Positions 6,701 through 14,859 of a DNA stretch of 26,135 bases are shown in pieces (within the stretch, counting starts at the first letter, position 1; every line of letters starts with the position of its first letter). Position numbers and translations under genes: made by a program. The DNA is from Dehalococcoidia bacterium UBA5760 (GTDB taxonomy: Bacteria > Chloroflexota > Dehalococcoidia > Dehalococcoidales > UBA5760), in assembly GCA_002418895.1 (NCBI GenBank), contig DIFA01000012.1, positions 778 to 26,912 of the forward strand, in the 5' to 3' direction. The notes beneath the pieces were generated by a model. The model was not told where the DNA came from. It worked only from the letters and a program-made list of their open reading frames with translations, and searched no databases.

Positions 6701-9228
6701 ATCTTTTGGAATTCACTGAGAATCTGACAGTCGGACCGTTATTGCCTCTACTGCATCTCAGCGACGAGGGAAGAGCGGCATTCACTCGATATGTATTGGA
6801 GGCAAGCGAAAAAGAACAGCATTGGATTTTGAAGCACGCTAGCAACCCGAACAAGTACCGGACAATGCAGTTCTCGCCTCCTTCTGTGTGGATTATACGA
6901 ATAGAGGGGCGACTAAGAACTTCGTTAGGATTCAAAAGAATCAGCGAATGTGTTGCTCCTTCATTGGAGCGCTGGTCACGAGTACTGGCTGTAGCCGACT
7001 GCACGGAAAACCAGGCTGTAAGAATCGGTTTGCCCTCAGTATTACAGAATATACAAAAGCAACAGTGGGAGCAGGCCTTTATAGAAGCAAGTAAACTCGA
7101 AGATTTGGAATACATCGGAAGTTTCTACGCTTCTGCCTGCAGGTTAGTCACAAGCCCCGAATCCATCAGATGCCTTAAAAACGGCAAATTTACGCTCTGT
7201 GCACCTGGGAGGGTTATAGTTACGTATGACAAGAGCCTGCAAAAATCACTAAATGAGATGGCAGAGCCATATTTATTGGTTGAAAGAAGTGATAATGCTG
7301 AGCACTTAATTGAAAATTGGAAGTTATTACCGCCAGCTGATCGTGGGATCTCGAAATCAATAAGATCGTCGCCGAGCGGTCCGGAAAAGCCAATAGCGGA
7401 CAGATTTCTAGGATTATCTTCAAAGCTGAATGAGAAACAAGCCCTGTATCGTCTCATTCCTTGCAGCATGATCAGACAGGAAGTAATGACTGCAACAGGG
7501 GTTATCGGAACGGATACCCCATTCTCCATGAGCGGGGACATCATATACTTCAACGATAAACTGGGGAACAGTGAACTGCTCGATAGACTTACATCCAGCT
7601 TAAATATTCCTTTGACACCCGAAGAACGCAGTGAGATTCTTCAGAACCGAGCTGTTGCGGACCAGCGTGAGCGTGCCCATCGCATTCGTATTAAAGAGAG
7701 TTTGAATGAGAAACTGCTTGAAGCAGTTGGTTCCAAGGCAATCCGTCAGAAATTACCTAAAGGACTGGTGAACGCCGCTGCAGATAAATTCAAGGATTTT
7801 AAAACAAATGACTTGTTGGCTGCCCAGCTTGTGTTGGCGGTGTACGGGGTTGAAACTCTGAAGATATTTAAGGAGGAACTAGCCGCTGTTGGATTGGAAC
7901 CTCCCTACCAATGGGCTGGGAACAACAGTGCACGAAGATTTGTAAAGAATCTGGGTTTCCCGGAAGAATATGCGGGCTTCCCCGAAGCACAAAGAGCGGA
8001 AGTCTTTGAAGTGGAGGGACCTCCCGAATTGCCTCCGTTACACCAGTTCCAAGAGGTGATTGTAAGTCGTATACGAGCAATTATTGGCGATAGGGAACAC
8101 AAACGCGGTCTTCTTTCTCTTCCTACGGGAGCAGGCAAAACAAGGGTTGCTGTTGAATCGATTATCAGATCTATTAAAGAAGAGCTGTTCATTAAGTTGG
8201 TTCTCTGGGTTGCGCAAAGTGATGAACTGTGTGAGCAGGCTGTCCAAACTTGGAGCGAGGTATGGCGAGGTTTAGGACCTAAAAAGCAACTGCATATAAA
8301 CCGACTTTGGGCGTCAAACGAAGCATATTATTATACAGAGGGTCCTCAGATTGTAGTTGCGACAATAGATAAACTTCAAGGCTGTACTAATGACTTAGAC
8401 TACGAATGGTTGTCAACCCCCCAATTTGTAGTTATAGATGAAGCTCACGGAGCAACCACGCCAGAATATACAAGACTTCTCGAGTGGCTTGGCCTTGAGC
8501 GAGGTAAAGAGAGCAGAAGTCTCCTAGGTCTTACGGCGACTCCTTTCCGCGGCGGGGAAGACGAGACAAAGGCACTCGTAAATCGCTTTTCGGCAAACCG
8601 GCTGGACTCCAAAGTCCTGTCTGATGATCCCTATACCGAGTTGCAGAATCTCGGTGTCTTAGCACATGTGGACCACAAATTGCTGAAAGGAGCGATAGTC
8701 CAGGATCTTACTCAAGAAGAACTGTCCCAGCTGGCGCAGTTTGGCCGATTGCCAGCCACGGCAGCGGATCGGCTTGGCTCTGACATCTACCGCAATGAAA
8801 TACTACTCAAATCAATTAAGGAGTTGGATCGAGAGTGGCCGATCCTGCTTTTTGCAACGTCAGTTGACCATGCAAGTACAATGGCTGCCATGCTCAACAG
8901 CGAAGGTATATCTGCCGCAGCGATTTCTGCGGAAACTCACCCCGGAGCACGAAGATACTACGTTGAAAAGTTCCGTCACGGTGGTATAAGGGTGTTGACC
9001 AATTTTGGTGTTCTCACGGCAGGTTTTGATGCGCCAGCCATAAGGGCCGTTTACGTTGCTCGACCTGTATTTAGTCCCGGATTGTATCAACAGATGATAG
9101 GTCGAGGGTTACGTGGCCCGTTGAACGGCGGCAAAGATCGATGTTTGATTGTAAACGTTAACGATAACTTTGTTCAGTATGGTGAGGGGCTTGCTTTCAC
9201 GAAATTCGAATATCTTTGGAATTCTTGA
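3721..9228 (+). CDS. GHKL (sacsin/Hsp90-like) ATPase fused to DEAH SF2 helicase
   Basis: This 1835-residue two-engine protein is the largest product in the window. Residues about 320-560 form a GHKL ATP-binding fold of the sacsin N-terminal type: N-box LYELVQNGADAL with Glu339 and Asn343, G1-like box ANEGKPF (368-374) and G2 box GRFGLGFKSV (396-405). Residues about 1430-1835 are a type-III-restriction-like SF2 helicase: Walker A PTGAGKT (1468-1474), DEAH box (1573-1576), motif III TAT (1605-1607) and motif VI QQMIGRGLRG (1790-1799). The roughly 870 residues between are unrecognised and may form the clamp or transducer. The start at 3721 overlaps the upstream methylase by 28 bases. GHKL ATPases of MutL/MORC/Hsp90 type are known in restriction operons with Vsr and C5-methylases. 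I infer an ATP-gated clamp coupled to a DNA translocase. It is not DrmD or DrmE by the motifs seen. Confidence 0.85.
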   Translation: MSLEFEESVASDGSVLDHWPVSDRDIPQFPSLAEDGTVAVNPYLLGFLKLDGIGWNDYQLQRDKSGLSVEDSRLRTYRKMFERLGVIYPKSGLIRLAALGLSIEELTTLKGEEAKASMLSLSLQAMDILSRYQLRNPAEAEHRRLPLSCDVLPYLCLWKVMSSLNGKLHTEELNRIVLRIMNMGEISSSVARITHARKEVDNYEKLNETELRKLLGIPVVTDQPGARLTVLFSLAGWGGLVIERSTHHDGFRYLAEDTLPLVIKVIEKPHQYFETSDIDAWFNYYSAWAGSESVVNDYITRFRQQCLSAYREQPILVTEHYRIERSVAQGGYGRRQLYELVQNGADALIDYPRGQIHVLLTDSSLYCANEGKPFTLKGVDSILTSHISRKRGPEIGRFGLGFKSVLGVTSTPKLFSRSGSFVFDADKAEDVIKQIIPNVENYPILRITFAINSLESGRVDSDLLKFMKWADTVVELPRNLPDSELLSVDMAHFPAQFLLFCSHVNRLILENRSTNTMRDIRISGKERDIVSLDDGEDSTLWKVFQKQHRLSVRARDDGGELYNTDTIPMAWAVPLHGKISSDTKTPGQFWAFFPTNNPTKLTGILNAPWKTNEDRQNLLQCVLNYELIEAFASLVADSIQSLAKDLKDPASYLEFLPGRLDEYWDWSDDALNRKVYEEIAKKPSLPDMNGKLRLPTEVKLHPPNIPFEAVEIWRSCADRPDDWCHQNVESPTRRARAERLLEQCGCKTATLSEWLEALASNATPETSLAAIKAASKVFLNGPPHYKSQIQNSRIVLDTNNQLMKPIPGSVFIAAAPGLHEPGIKCVHPVICATREGKDALAAIGITEIDASSELQAFLINRNFSDMKDEDWPKFWQIVDRIDPTYALATIEKWIGGSLAGKVKVRTLTGVFMPINETLLPGPIIPEDGHRDSRVCIDLNFHKNHKYILTELGVVDIPRANHGSVLERWFPRFLQAARNMYLKNLQAGGPSPRQDLLEFTENLTVGPLLPLLHLSDEGRAAFTRYVLEASEKEQHWILKHASNPNKYRTMQFSPPSVWIIRIEGRLRTSLGFKRISECVAPSLERWSRVLAVADCTENQAVRIGLPSVLQNIQKQQWEQAFIEASKLEDLEYIGSFYASACRLVTSPESIRCLKNGKFTLCAPGRVIVTYDKSLQKSLNEMAEPYLLVERSDNAEHLIENWKLLPPADRGISKSIRSSPSGPEKPIADRFLGLSSKLNEKQALYRLIPCSMIRQEVMTATGVIGTDTPFSMSGDIIYFNDKLGNSELLDRLTSSLNIPLTPEERSEILQNRAVADQRERAHRIRIKESLNEKLLEAVGSKAIRQKLPKGLVNAAADKFKDFKTNDLLAAQLVLAVYGVETLKIFKEELAAVGLEPPYQWAGNNSARRFVKNLGFPEEYAGFPEAQRAEVFEVEGPPELPPLHQFQEVIVSRIRAIIGDREHKRGLLSLPTGAGKTRVAVESIIRSIKEELFIKLVLWVAQSDELCEQAVQTWSEVWRGLGPKKQLHINRLWASNEAYYYTEGPQIVVATIDKLQGCTNDLDYEWLSTPQFVVIDEAHGATTPEYTRLLEWLGLERGKESRSLLGLTATPFRGGEDETKALVNRFSANRLDSKVLSDDPYTELQNLGVLAHVDHKLLKGAIVQDLTQEELSQLAQFGRLPATAADRLGSDIYRNEILLKSIKELDREWPILLFATSVDHASTMAAMLNSEGISAAAISAETHPGARRYYVEKFRHGGIRVLTNFGVLTAGFDAPAIRAVYVARPVFSPGLYQQMIGRGLRGPLNGGKDRCLIVNVNDNFVQYGEGLAFTKFEYLWNS

Positions 9229-9264
9229 AAAATCCAAGGAGCGAAATTAGGAGAGACAATTTCA

Positions 9265-11076
9265 ATGTTGAGCGGAGAGCAAATCGGAATAGTCGAGGCG
9301 CCTCTTGAAGCCAAGATCTTGGTTACTGCAGGAGCAGGCACTGGTAAAACTTTAGTACTAATATCCCGTTTGGCCAAACTTATAGAAAAACATCGTCTCC
9401 TGCCTGGTAAAGAGGTTTTAGTTTTAAGCTTTTCCAGGTCCGCCGTAATGGAAATACGTAAGCGTTTGCAGGCTGCCCCGGGAAATGTACGTTTCGTTCG
9501 TGCTCAGACATTTGACTCCTTCGGTACGCGTCTTCTTTCAGATGTAGTTCCTAACGGACCTTGGGTTAATGAGTGTTGGGATTATGAGGACCGAATTCGT
9601 CGGGCGACTGAATTGATAAGGGAAAATACGGAAGCTGAAGAGCAGATCAAGCGATATGCCCATGTGTTCGTCGACGAAATACAGGATTTAGTTGGAGACC
9701 GAGTGGAAATGGTCAAGGCGATTCTGGAGATATCCGCAACTGGATTCACTCTCCTGGGTGATCCAGCACAAGGAATTTACAATTTCCAGTTGGAAGGCAA
9801 GGCACGCAAAGAGGGATCCGCAGCTTTTTACCGATGGCTTCGTGAGCATTTCCCTAATGATTTACGGGAAGTAACATTATCTGAAAACTACAGGGCGAAG
9901 ACAGAGATATCAAGGAAAGCCTTGTGGGCTGGACCAAGGTTGAATGATCCAGATCCAAATTATCCACTGATCAAGAATAACCTTGAAGCTACGATAATGG
10001 AGTTGCAGCCCCTTAACAAACCCGAGCAAATAGTGAAGTTCCTACCTACCATTCAAGGAAAGACTGCTATTTTATGCCGAAACAACGGGCAAGCTCTCCT
10101 TGTATCTAGATGTCTTTGGGATGCGGGTATTTCTCATTGCCTTCAGCGTCAAGCTACTGATCGTGTGTTGCCCAAATGGATTGGTGGGCTTTTTTATGAT
10201 GTAAAGCAGAGCAAAATAGGTAAAACTCTCTTTACCGAAAAGTACACGGCACTTTATGGGGCTGATGACGTGGAACTAGGATGGAGATCCGTAAAACGCA
10301 TTGAGGATGGTCCAGCAAAGGATACAATGGATTTGAGACTACTAGCCCAAAGGATACAAATCGGAGCTATTCCGGATGAATTATGTGAGCCTGTTACAGC
10401 TAACCTGGTGGTATCAACCATACACAGGGCAAAAGGTACGGAATTCGAACGTGTTGCAATTCTTGTTGACGAGTCACATGAACCCGCACGCTACGATTTT
10501 GACTTGGAATTGCCAGAGGAAACAAGGGTACTATACGTCGCCCTTACGAGATGCACAAGTGAAATGTACCAGATGATATATCAAAAGCATGCAGGCTTCT
10601 TGACTAAATCGCATTTAGAGAGATGGGTCGTTAAGTACAATAAATGGAAATACGCCGATTTTGAAATAAGGGGAGATGATGTTCACCATAACGATCCCCC
10701 GGGTGGTTTCCCTACGGCGGGCAGTGACGCTCTTGAGTTACAGCGCTATATTGCGGAGAATGTTAAGTCAGGTGATAAAGTCGAACTTGTATTTAGGAGC
10801 ATTGTCGATGAAGATTTCCCGGGTTTTTCTTATGAAATAGTGCATAATGGTACACTGATTGGGATTATGTCCAGAAGGTTTGCTCTGGACTTTTTCCATA
10901 CACTCAGTCTTGGATGGAAGGGACGTAACAGTTGGCCTTCAGTCATAACCGGGGCAAGAGTGGAGACGTTAGATACCGTCTCAGGAACTCAAGGTACGGG
11001 ACGAAGATGCGGACTCGGGGAATCGGACATTTGGTTAAGAGTGCGTGTTTCGGGGCTAGGGCATTTGAAGTTTTGA
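9265..11076 (+). CDS. UvrD/Rep-like SF1 DNA helicase
   Basis: The 603-residue protein carries the UvrD-type SF1A motifs: Walker A TAGAGTGKT (21-29), Walker B VDEIQD (136-141), GDPAQGIYNFQ as motif III, ENYR as motif IV, STIHRAKGTEFE (384-395) as motif V and LYVALTRC (423-430) as motif VI. These helicases move 3' to 5' on single-stranded DNA. At about 600 residues it is shorter than UvrD or PcrA (about 720), so the accessory 1B/2B domains are reduced. After motif VI about 170 residues form a separate, probably beta-rich tail ending WLRVRVSGLGHLKF, with no nuclease signature I can see. TAGGAGAG at 9250-9257 supports ATG 9265. The gene follows the GHKL-helicase by 36 bases and probably acts with it. 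Confidence 0.88.
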   Translation: MLSGEQIGIVEAPLEAKILVTAGAGTGKTLVLISRLAKLIEKHRLLPGKEVLVLSFSRSAVMEIRKRLQAAPGNVRFVRAQTFDSFGTRLLSDVVPNGPWVNECWDYEDRIRRATELIRENTEAEEQIKRYAHVFVDEIQDLVGDRVEMVKAILEISATGFTLLGDPAQGIYNFQLEGKARKEGSAAFYRWLREHFPNDLREVTLSENYRAKTEISRKALWAGPRLNDPDPNYPLIKNNLEATIMELQPLNKPEQIVKFLPTIQGKTAILCRNNGQALLVSRCLWDAGISHCLQRQATDRVLPKWIGGLFYDVKQSKIGKTLFTEKYTALYGADDVELGWRSVKRIEDGPAKDTMDLRLLAQRIQIGAIPDELCEPVTANLVVSTIHRAKGTEFERVAILVDESHEPARYDFDLELPEETRVLYVALTRCTSEMYQMIYQKHAGFLTKSHLERWVVKYNKWKYADFEIRGDDVHHNDPPGGFPTAGSDALELQRYIAENVKSGDKVELVFRSIVDEDFPGFSYEIVHNGTLIGIMSRRFALDFFHTLSLGWKGRNSWPSVITGARVETLDTVSGTQGTGRRCGLGESDIWLRVRVSGLGHLKF

Positions 11077-11130
11077 GGGGCATGACAATGGGACTAAGAG
11101 ATATGTGGAGATCCGGGAGGTAGGATTGAA

Positions 11131-11601
11131 ATGTCCGGTGTTGGTCAAGTAGGTGAACTGAGGATTATGGAGATCCTGAAGAAAAATGGGATGGAGATTT
11201 ATCTGCCTCTCAAAGACAGCGGCATAGACTTCATAGCTGTTAAGTCTGACAAATTCTATCAGGTTCAGGTAAAAACCTCGATGTTCCAAAAAAACAGCTA
11301 TTTCTGGTTTGACCTCCTTAAGAATAAGATGCGCTATTCAGACAATGTGTTCTATGTATTTGTTTGCTTTACTTTAGGTCGAAGACAATTCTTGGGTAAG
11401 GGTGAGAATTACCTGGTTATTCCTTCGCTGATTCTGAAAAAGTGGATCGTCGATGAGGACATCGTATCCAAAAAGGGAGACGAGAATTGTCTGAATTTGT
11501 TTGTATATCCTGATCTTGTGGAAAAATCCTGGACCTACAAAAACAAGGGCAAGAAAATCGACCTTACATCGTACTGGAATAACCTATCGTATTTTGTCTG
11601 A
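11131..11601 (+). CDS. Small PD-(D/E)XK-type nuclease
   Basis: This 156-residue protein has the compact layout of the PD-(D/E)XK fold as in the PDDEXK_5/DUF4365-like families: an N-terminal helix with Glu9 (GQVGELRIMEIL), then SGIDFIAV with Asp33, then FYQVQVKTS with the Q46-x-K48 pair. That gives a D...QxK active site, with Gln in place of the usual Glu/Asp as seen in many Holliday-junction-resolvase-like nucleases. There is no second domain. ATG 11131 is supported by GGGAGG (11115-11120) or TAGGA (11121-11125). It sits between the UvrD-like helicase and drmA, so it is a candidate effector that cuts DNA exposed by the helicases. An inactive, DNA-binding role cannot be excluded. Confidence 0.65.
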   Translation: MSGVGQVGELRIMEILKKNGMEIYLPLKDSGIDFIAVKSDKFYQVQVKTSMFQKNSYFWFDLLKNKMRYSDNVFYVFVCFTLGRRQFLGKGENYLVIPSLILKKWIVDEDIVSKKGDENCLNLFVYPDLVEKSWTYKNKGKKIDLTSYWNNLSYFV

Positions 11602-11667
11602 ATAACAGATGCAGGGGAGCGCAATTTCTGTTCTAGTCATAAGAAATTAAAGCCATCGGAGAAGATT

Positions 11668-14600
11668 ATGGAATACGACAAATACTATAAATTCCGAAGC
11701 GAGCTCATTGACAAGCTCGAGAAAGACCTTATCGGACCATCGAGTGAAGAGGAGGTAATTTACGACAAACCTACCACCAAATATGTGACTGGTATTTTGT
11801 ATACTCAACAAAAAAGGGGTCTGGTCTCATTAGACCCGGCAGTTGACATTGACACGTATGATGAAGATGACGAAGGTCTTGGCGCGGATCCCCCTGTCGC
11901 TCTCTGTAACGTTCGTTACCCCTCGTCAATGGGCATCACTTTTGCGGTTGACTACAATCTGGCCAGGGAAGTCACGCTTAATGTTAGTTCTGCACATTAC
12001 GTTAAGCTTGATTCTCAAAGTATAACCAAGAGCGGTTCCGAAAATAATCCTGACATTACTCCAGATTCCTGGCAGCGCGTTCCGTTGAATAGTCAAGCAT
12101 TAATATTGGATGTGACAAAACAATACTCCGGGTATCACCCTGATTTTGATTTGGGCGGTCTAAAAGTGTTTTATAGGGTGAGACCCCCAGATGAATCGGG
12201 AGCGGTTCCGGTCACAGTTGTAATACTGAATAGTCATGAATCGCAGCGGGATCAAGAACTCAACGATGCAAATGCATTCTTCCAGACAGAAGTGAATGTA
12301 ATGTGCGAGAATTCAAAACGAGGTGTTTTTATCGGACGTAGGCTGACAACTCCCTCAGCAGATGATGAAGACATCAAGACTTATAGTCTCCTTTATCGTA
12401 AGTCATATGAATTTGCAGTAGGTCATGGATGCTCCGCATCCTGGCAAGTGGATGCGGCTTCAACGAATCGTGCTCTTTCGGTAAGGACAACATATTCGCC
12501 ACGGTTCGAACTCCCACTTGTCGACAGCAATCCTAATATTAATCCCAGAGCTACCGAGATGCTTTGGCTCACGGAAGGTAACCGTGAAGATATAATCAGT
12601 GAACTAAAATCTTTCTGCGACGGCTACGAACAATGGATAAAAGATCGACAACACGAAGCGGATAACTCCCGTGAACTCGATCCTGAACAGTATAATACCG
12701 CCAGGGAACATCTTTCCGGATGTCTTTCGGCACTTAGGAGAATACGTGCTGGAGTTAATTTACTCGAGCAGGATAATCAAGATAATGCAATCTGGAAAGC
12801 TTTCAGGTTCATGAATTCAGCCATGCTTCTGCAACGGTCCCGGACGATGTGGTTTCGTGCGGGCAGACCTGCGGGAGGTCCTAAACTAAGCAATGAACAC
12901 AAGTGGAGACCCTTCCAGTTGGCCTTTATCCTCCTTTGCCTTGAAGGAATCGTAAAACCCGATTCAAAAGACCGCAAATTGGCTGACTTGCTCTGGTTCC
13001 CAACTGGCGGAGGTAAAACCGAGGCTTATCTGGGGTTAATTGCTTTCACAACGTTCTTGAGAAGGCTTCGTAATGAAAAGGGTGACGGAATTACTGCGCT
13101 AATGAGGTACACTTTGAGGCTTTTAACCATCCAACAATTTGAACGTGCCTCGATTCTGATATGCTGCTGCGAGTATATCCGGCGACAGCATTCTGAACTG
13201 GGTGCCGTTCCGATATCAATTGGTTTGTGGCTCGGCAAAGACGCGACCCCTAATACAAGAGACGAGGCAGGAAAAGCTTTAGACCGCATTCGTGCCGGTA
13301 CCCCACTTGAAACAGGAAATCCGATTCAACTTCACTCTTGTCCATGGTGCGGACAAAACCTGGATCATCGCAACTACAGCATTGCAACTGACGCCCCCAG
13401 AATGCTTATCGCATGTCGCACTCAGGATTGTGATTTCGCTTCGGGAATACCCGTGTATCTAATCGACGATGATGTTTACGATTATCGACCGACTCTGATA
13501 ATAGCTACCGTTGATAAATTTGCCTCACTCCCTTGGAGAGAGGAGGCTGCGGAATTATTTAATATAGGGAACGGGCTGCCTCCTGAACTTATTATCCAGG
13601 ATGAACTTCACCTCATATCCGGACCTTTGGGGACTCTCGTCGGACTATATGAAACTGCCGTTGATGTCTTGTGTACCCGGTCAGGTTTAGCTCCCAAAAT
13701 TATAGCTTCTACCGCTACAATAAGACATGCAGGTCATCAAATACTGGGTTTATTCAATCGCGAGATTCGTCAGTTCCCTCCTCCGGGACTGGAAGGAAGT
13801 GATTCGTATTTTGCCGTGGAAACTTCACCGGAAGAAAAGGGGACACGAATGTACTTGGGGCTAATGGGGCCCGGAACAAGCCATGCGACTTTGTTAATAA
13901 GGGTTTACGCTTCATTACTACAAAACGTCTATGAAAGTACTTCACCTAATGAGATAAAGGATCCGTATTGGACTCTTGTAGGCTATTTCAATAGTCTCAG
14001 AGTCCTTGGGGCGGCATTGATTCAAGTTGAAGATGACGTGAAAGATCGCATAAATTTTCTTTCTAGCCAACGTAAAGTGCCCCCGCGTTCGATTGACGAA
14101 GTAATTGAATTGTCAAGCAACGCTCCGTCAAGTGAAATCCCTGATTATCTTACAAGAATGGCCGTAAAGTACCCCAGTAAGGACCCAAAGACTCTAGATG
14201 TCATACTTGCCACCAACATGATTTCTGTGGGCGTAGATATAGACAGACTGGGACTTATGGCTGTTATGGGTCAACCTCAATCCACTTCCGAGTATATTCA
14301 GTCCACCAGCAGGGTAGGGCGCCGTTTTCCTGGGCTTGTCGTTGTTCTCTTTAATGCAGCCCGCTCACGCGATCTCTCGCACTATGAATCCTTCATATCG
14401 TACCACTCCGCTCTGTACCGACAGGTTGAATCGACCAGTGTGACCCCGTTTTCTCCTAGGGCGAGGGACAGAGGATTGCATGCTGTTCTTGTAGCTCTAT
14501 CTCGCATGCTTATACCTGAATTGAGAGACAATGCCGGGGCGTGCCTCATAGATGATCATGCCAAACAGATTTCTGAAATTCAAAGACTAATAGTCGAGCG

Positions 14601-14835
14601 GGTTGCCAGCGTTTCGAAGGACGAAGGCGATGCCACATCTCGGCACTTGGAACAATTGGTCGCAGAATGGAGTAGAATGGCTAAATCCGGAGGCCTTGTC
14701 TATAGGGCAAACCGGGCGCATCCCAATTCATTGCTTATAGATGCTTCGGAAGCTACCTCCTATCCCGAACGATTACCTACTCAATGGAGCCTTCGTGATG
14801 TCGATAAAGAGTCGAATCTATACATAGTCAGCTAG
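11668..14835 (+). CDS. drmA: DISARM helicase DrmA
   Basis: This 1055-residue SF2 helicase belongs to the DrmA branch, related to the helicases that partner DUF1998 proteins. Visible motifs are Walker A FPTGGGKT (444-451), a Walker B box written QDELH (644-648) in place of DEAH, STAT (681-684), and motif VI EYIQSTSRVGRR (875-886). A zinc knuckle sits between motifs I and II: Cys558/Cys561 and Cys583/Cys588. The N-terminal 400 residues are an acidic, beta-rich region typical of DrmA and unlike ordinary helicases. In DISARM, DrmA works in a complex with DrmB, as known from the published system. drmB follows after 24 bases. The start has CGGAGAAG just upstream. Druantia DruE shares this helicase type, but the partner gene here favours DISARM. 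Confidence 0.88.
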   Translation: MEYDKYYKFRSELIDKLEKDLIGPSSEEEVIYDKPTTKYVTGILYTQQKRGLVSLDPAVDIDTYDEDDEGLGADPPVALCNVRYPSSMGITFAVDYNLAREVTLNVSSAHYVKLDSQSITKSGSENNPDITPDSWQRVPLNSQALILDVTKQYSGYHPDFDLGGLKVFYRVRPPDESGAVPVTVVILNSHESQRDQELNDANAFFQTEVNVMCENSKRGVFIGRRLTTPSADDEDIKTYSLLYRKSYEFAVGHGCSASWQVDAASTNRALSVRTTYSPRFELPLVDSNPNINPRATEMLWLTEGNREDIISELKSFCDGYEQWIKDRQHEADNSRELDPEQYNTAREHLSGCLSALRRIRAGVNLLEQDNQDNAIWKAFRFMNSAMLLQRSRTMWFRAGRPAGGPKLSNEHKWRPFQLAFILLCLEGIVKPDSKDRKLADLLWFPTGGGKTEAYLGLIAFTTFLRRLRNEKGDGITALMRYTLRLLTIQQFERASILICCCEYIRRQHSELGAVPISIGLWLGKDATPNTRDEAGKALDRIRAGTPLETGNPIQLHSCPWCGQNLDHRNYSIATDAPRMLIACRTQDCDFASGIPVYLIDDDVYDYRPTLIIATVDKFASLPWREEAAELFNIGNGLPPELIIQDELHLISGPLGTLVGLYETAVDVLCTRSGLAPKIIASTATIRHAGHQILGLFNREIRQFPPPGLEGSDSYFAVETSPEEKGTRMYLGLMGPGTSHATLLIRVYASLLQNVYESTSPNEIKDPYWTLVGYFNSLRVLGAALIQVEDDVKDRINFLSSQRKVPPRSIDEVIELSSNAPSSEIPDYLTRMAVKYPSKDPKTLDVILATNMISVGVDIDRLGLMAVMGQPQSTSEYIQSTSRVGRRFPGLVVVLFNAARSRDLSHYESFISYHSALYRQVESTSVTPFSPRARDRGLHAVLVALSRMLIPELRDNAGACLIDDHAKQISEIQRLIVERVASVSKDEGDATSRHLEQLVAEWSRMAKSGGLVYRANRAHPNSLLIDASEATSYPERLPTQWSLRDVDKESNLYIVS

Positions 14836-14859
14836 ACTAATATTTACGGAGGAAACAAC

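Noticed and set aside
10932..11123. 63-codon frame across the end of the UvrD-like gene, considered as a frameshifted C-terminus
   Set aside because: The main frame ends in a natural-looking beta-strand tail, so no frameshift is needed.
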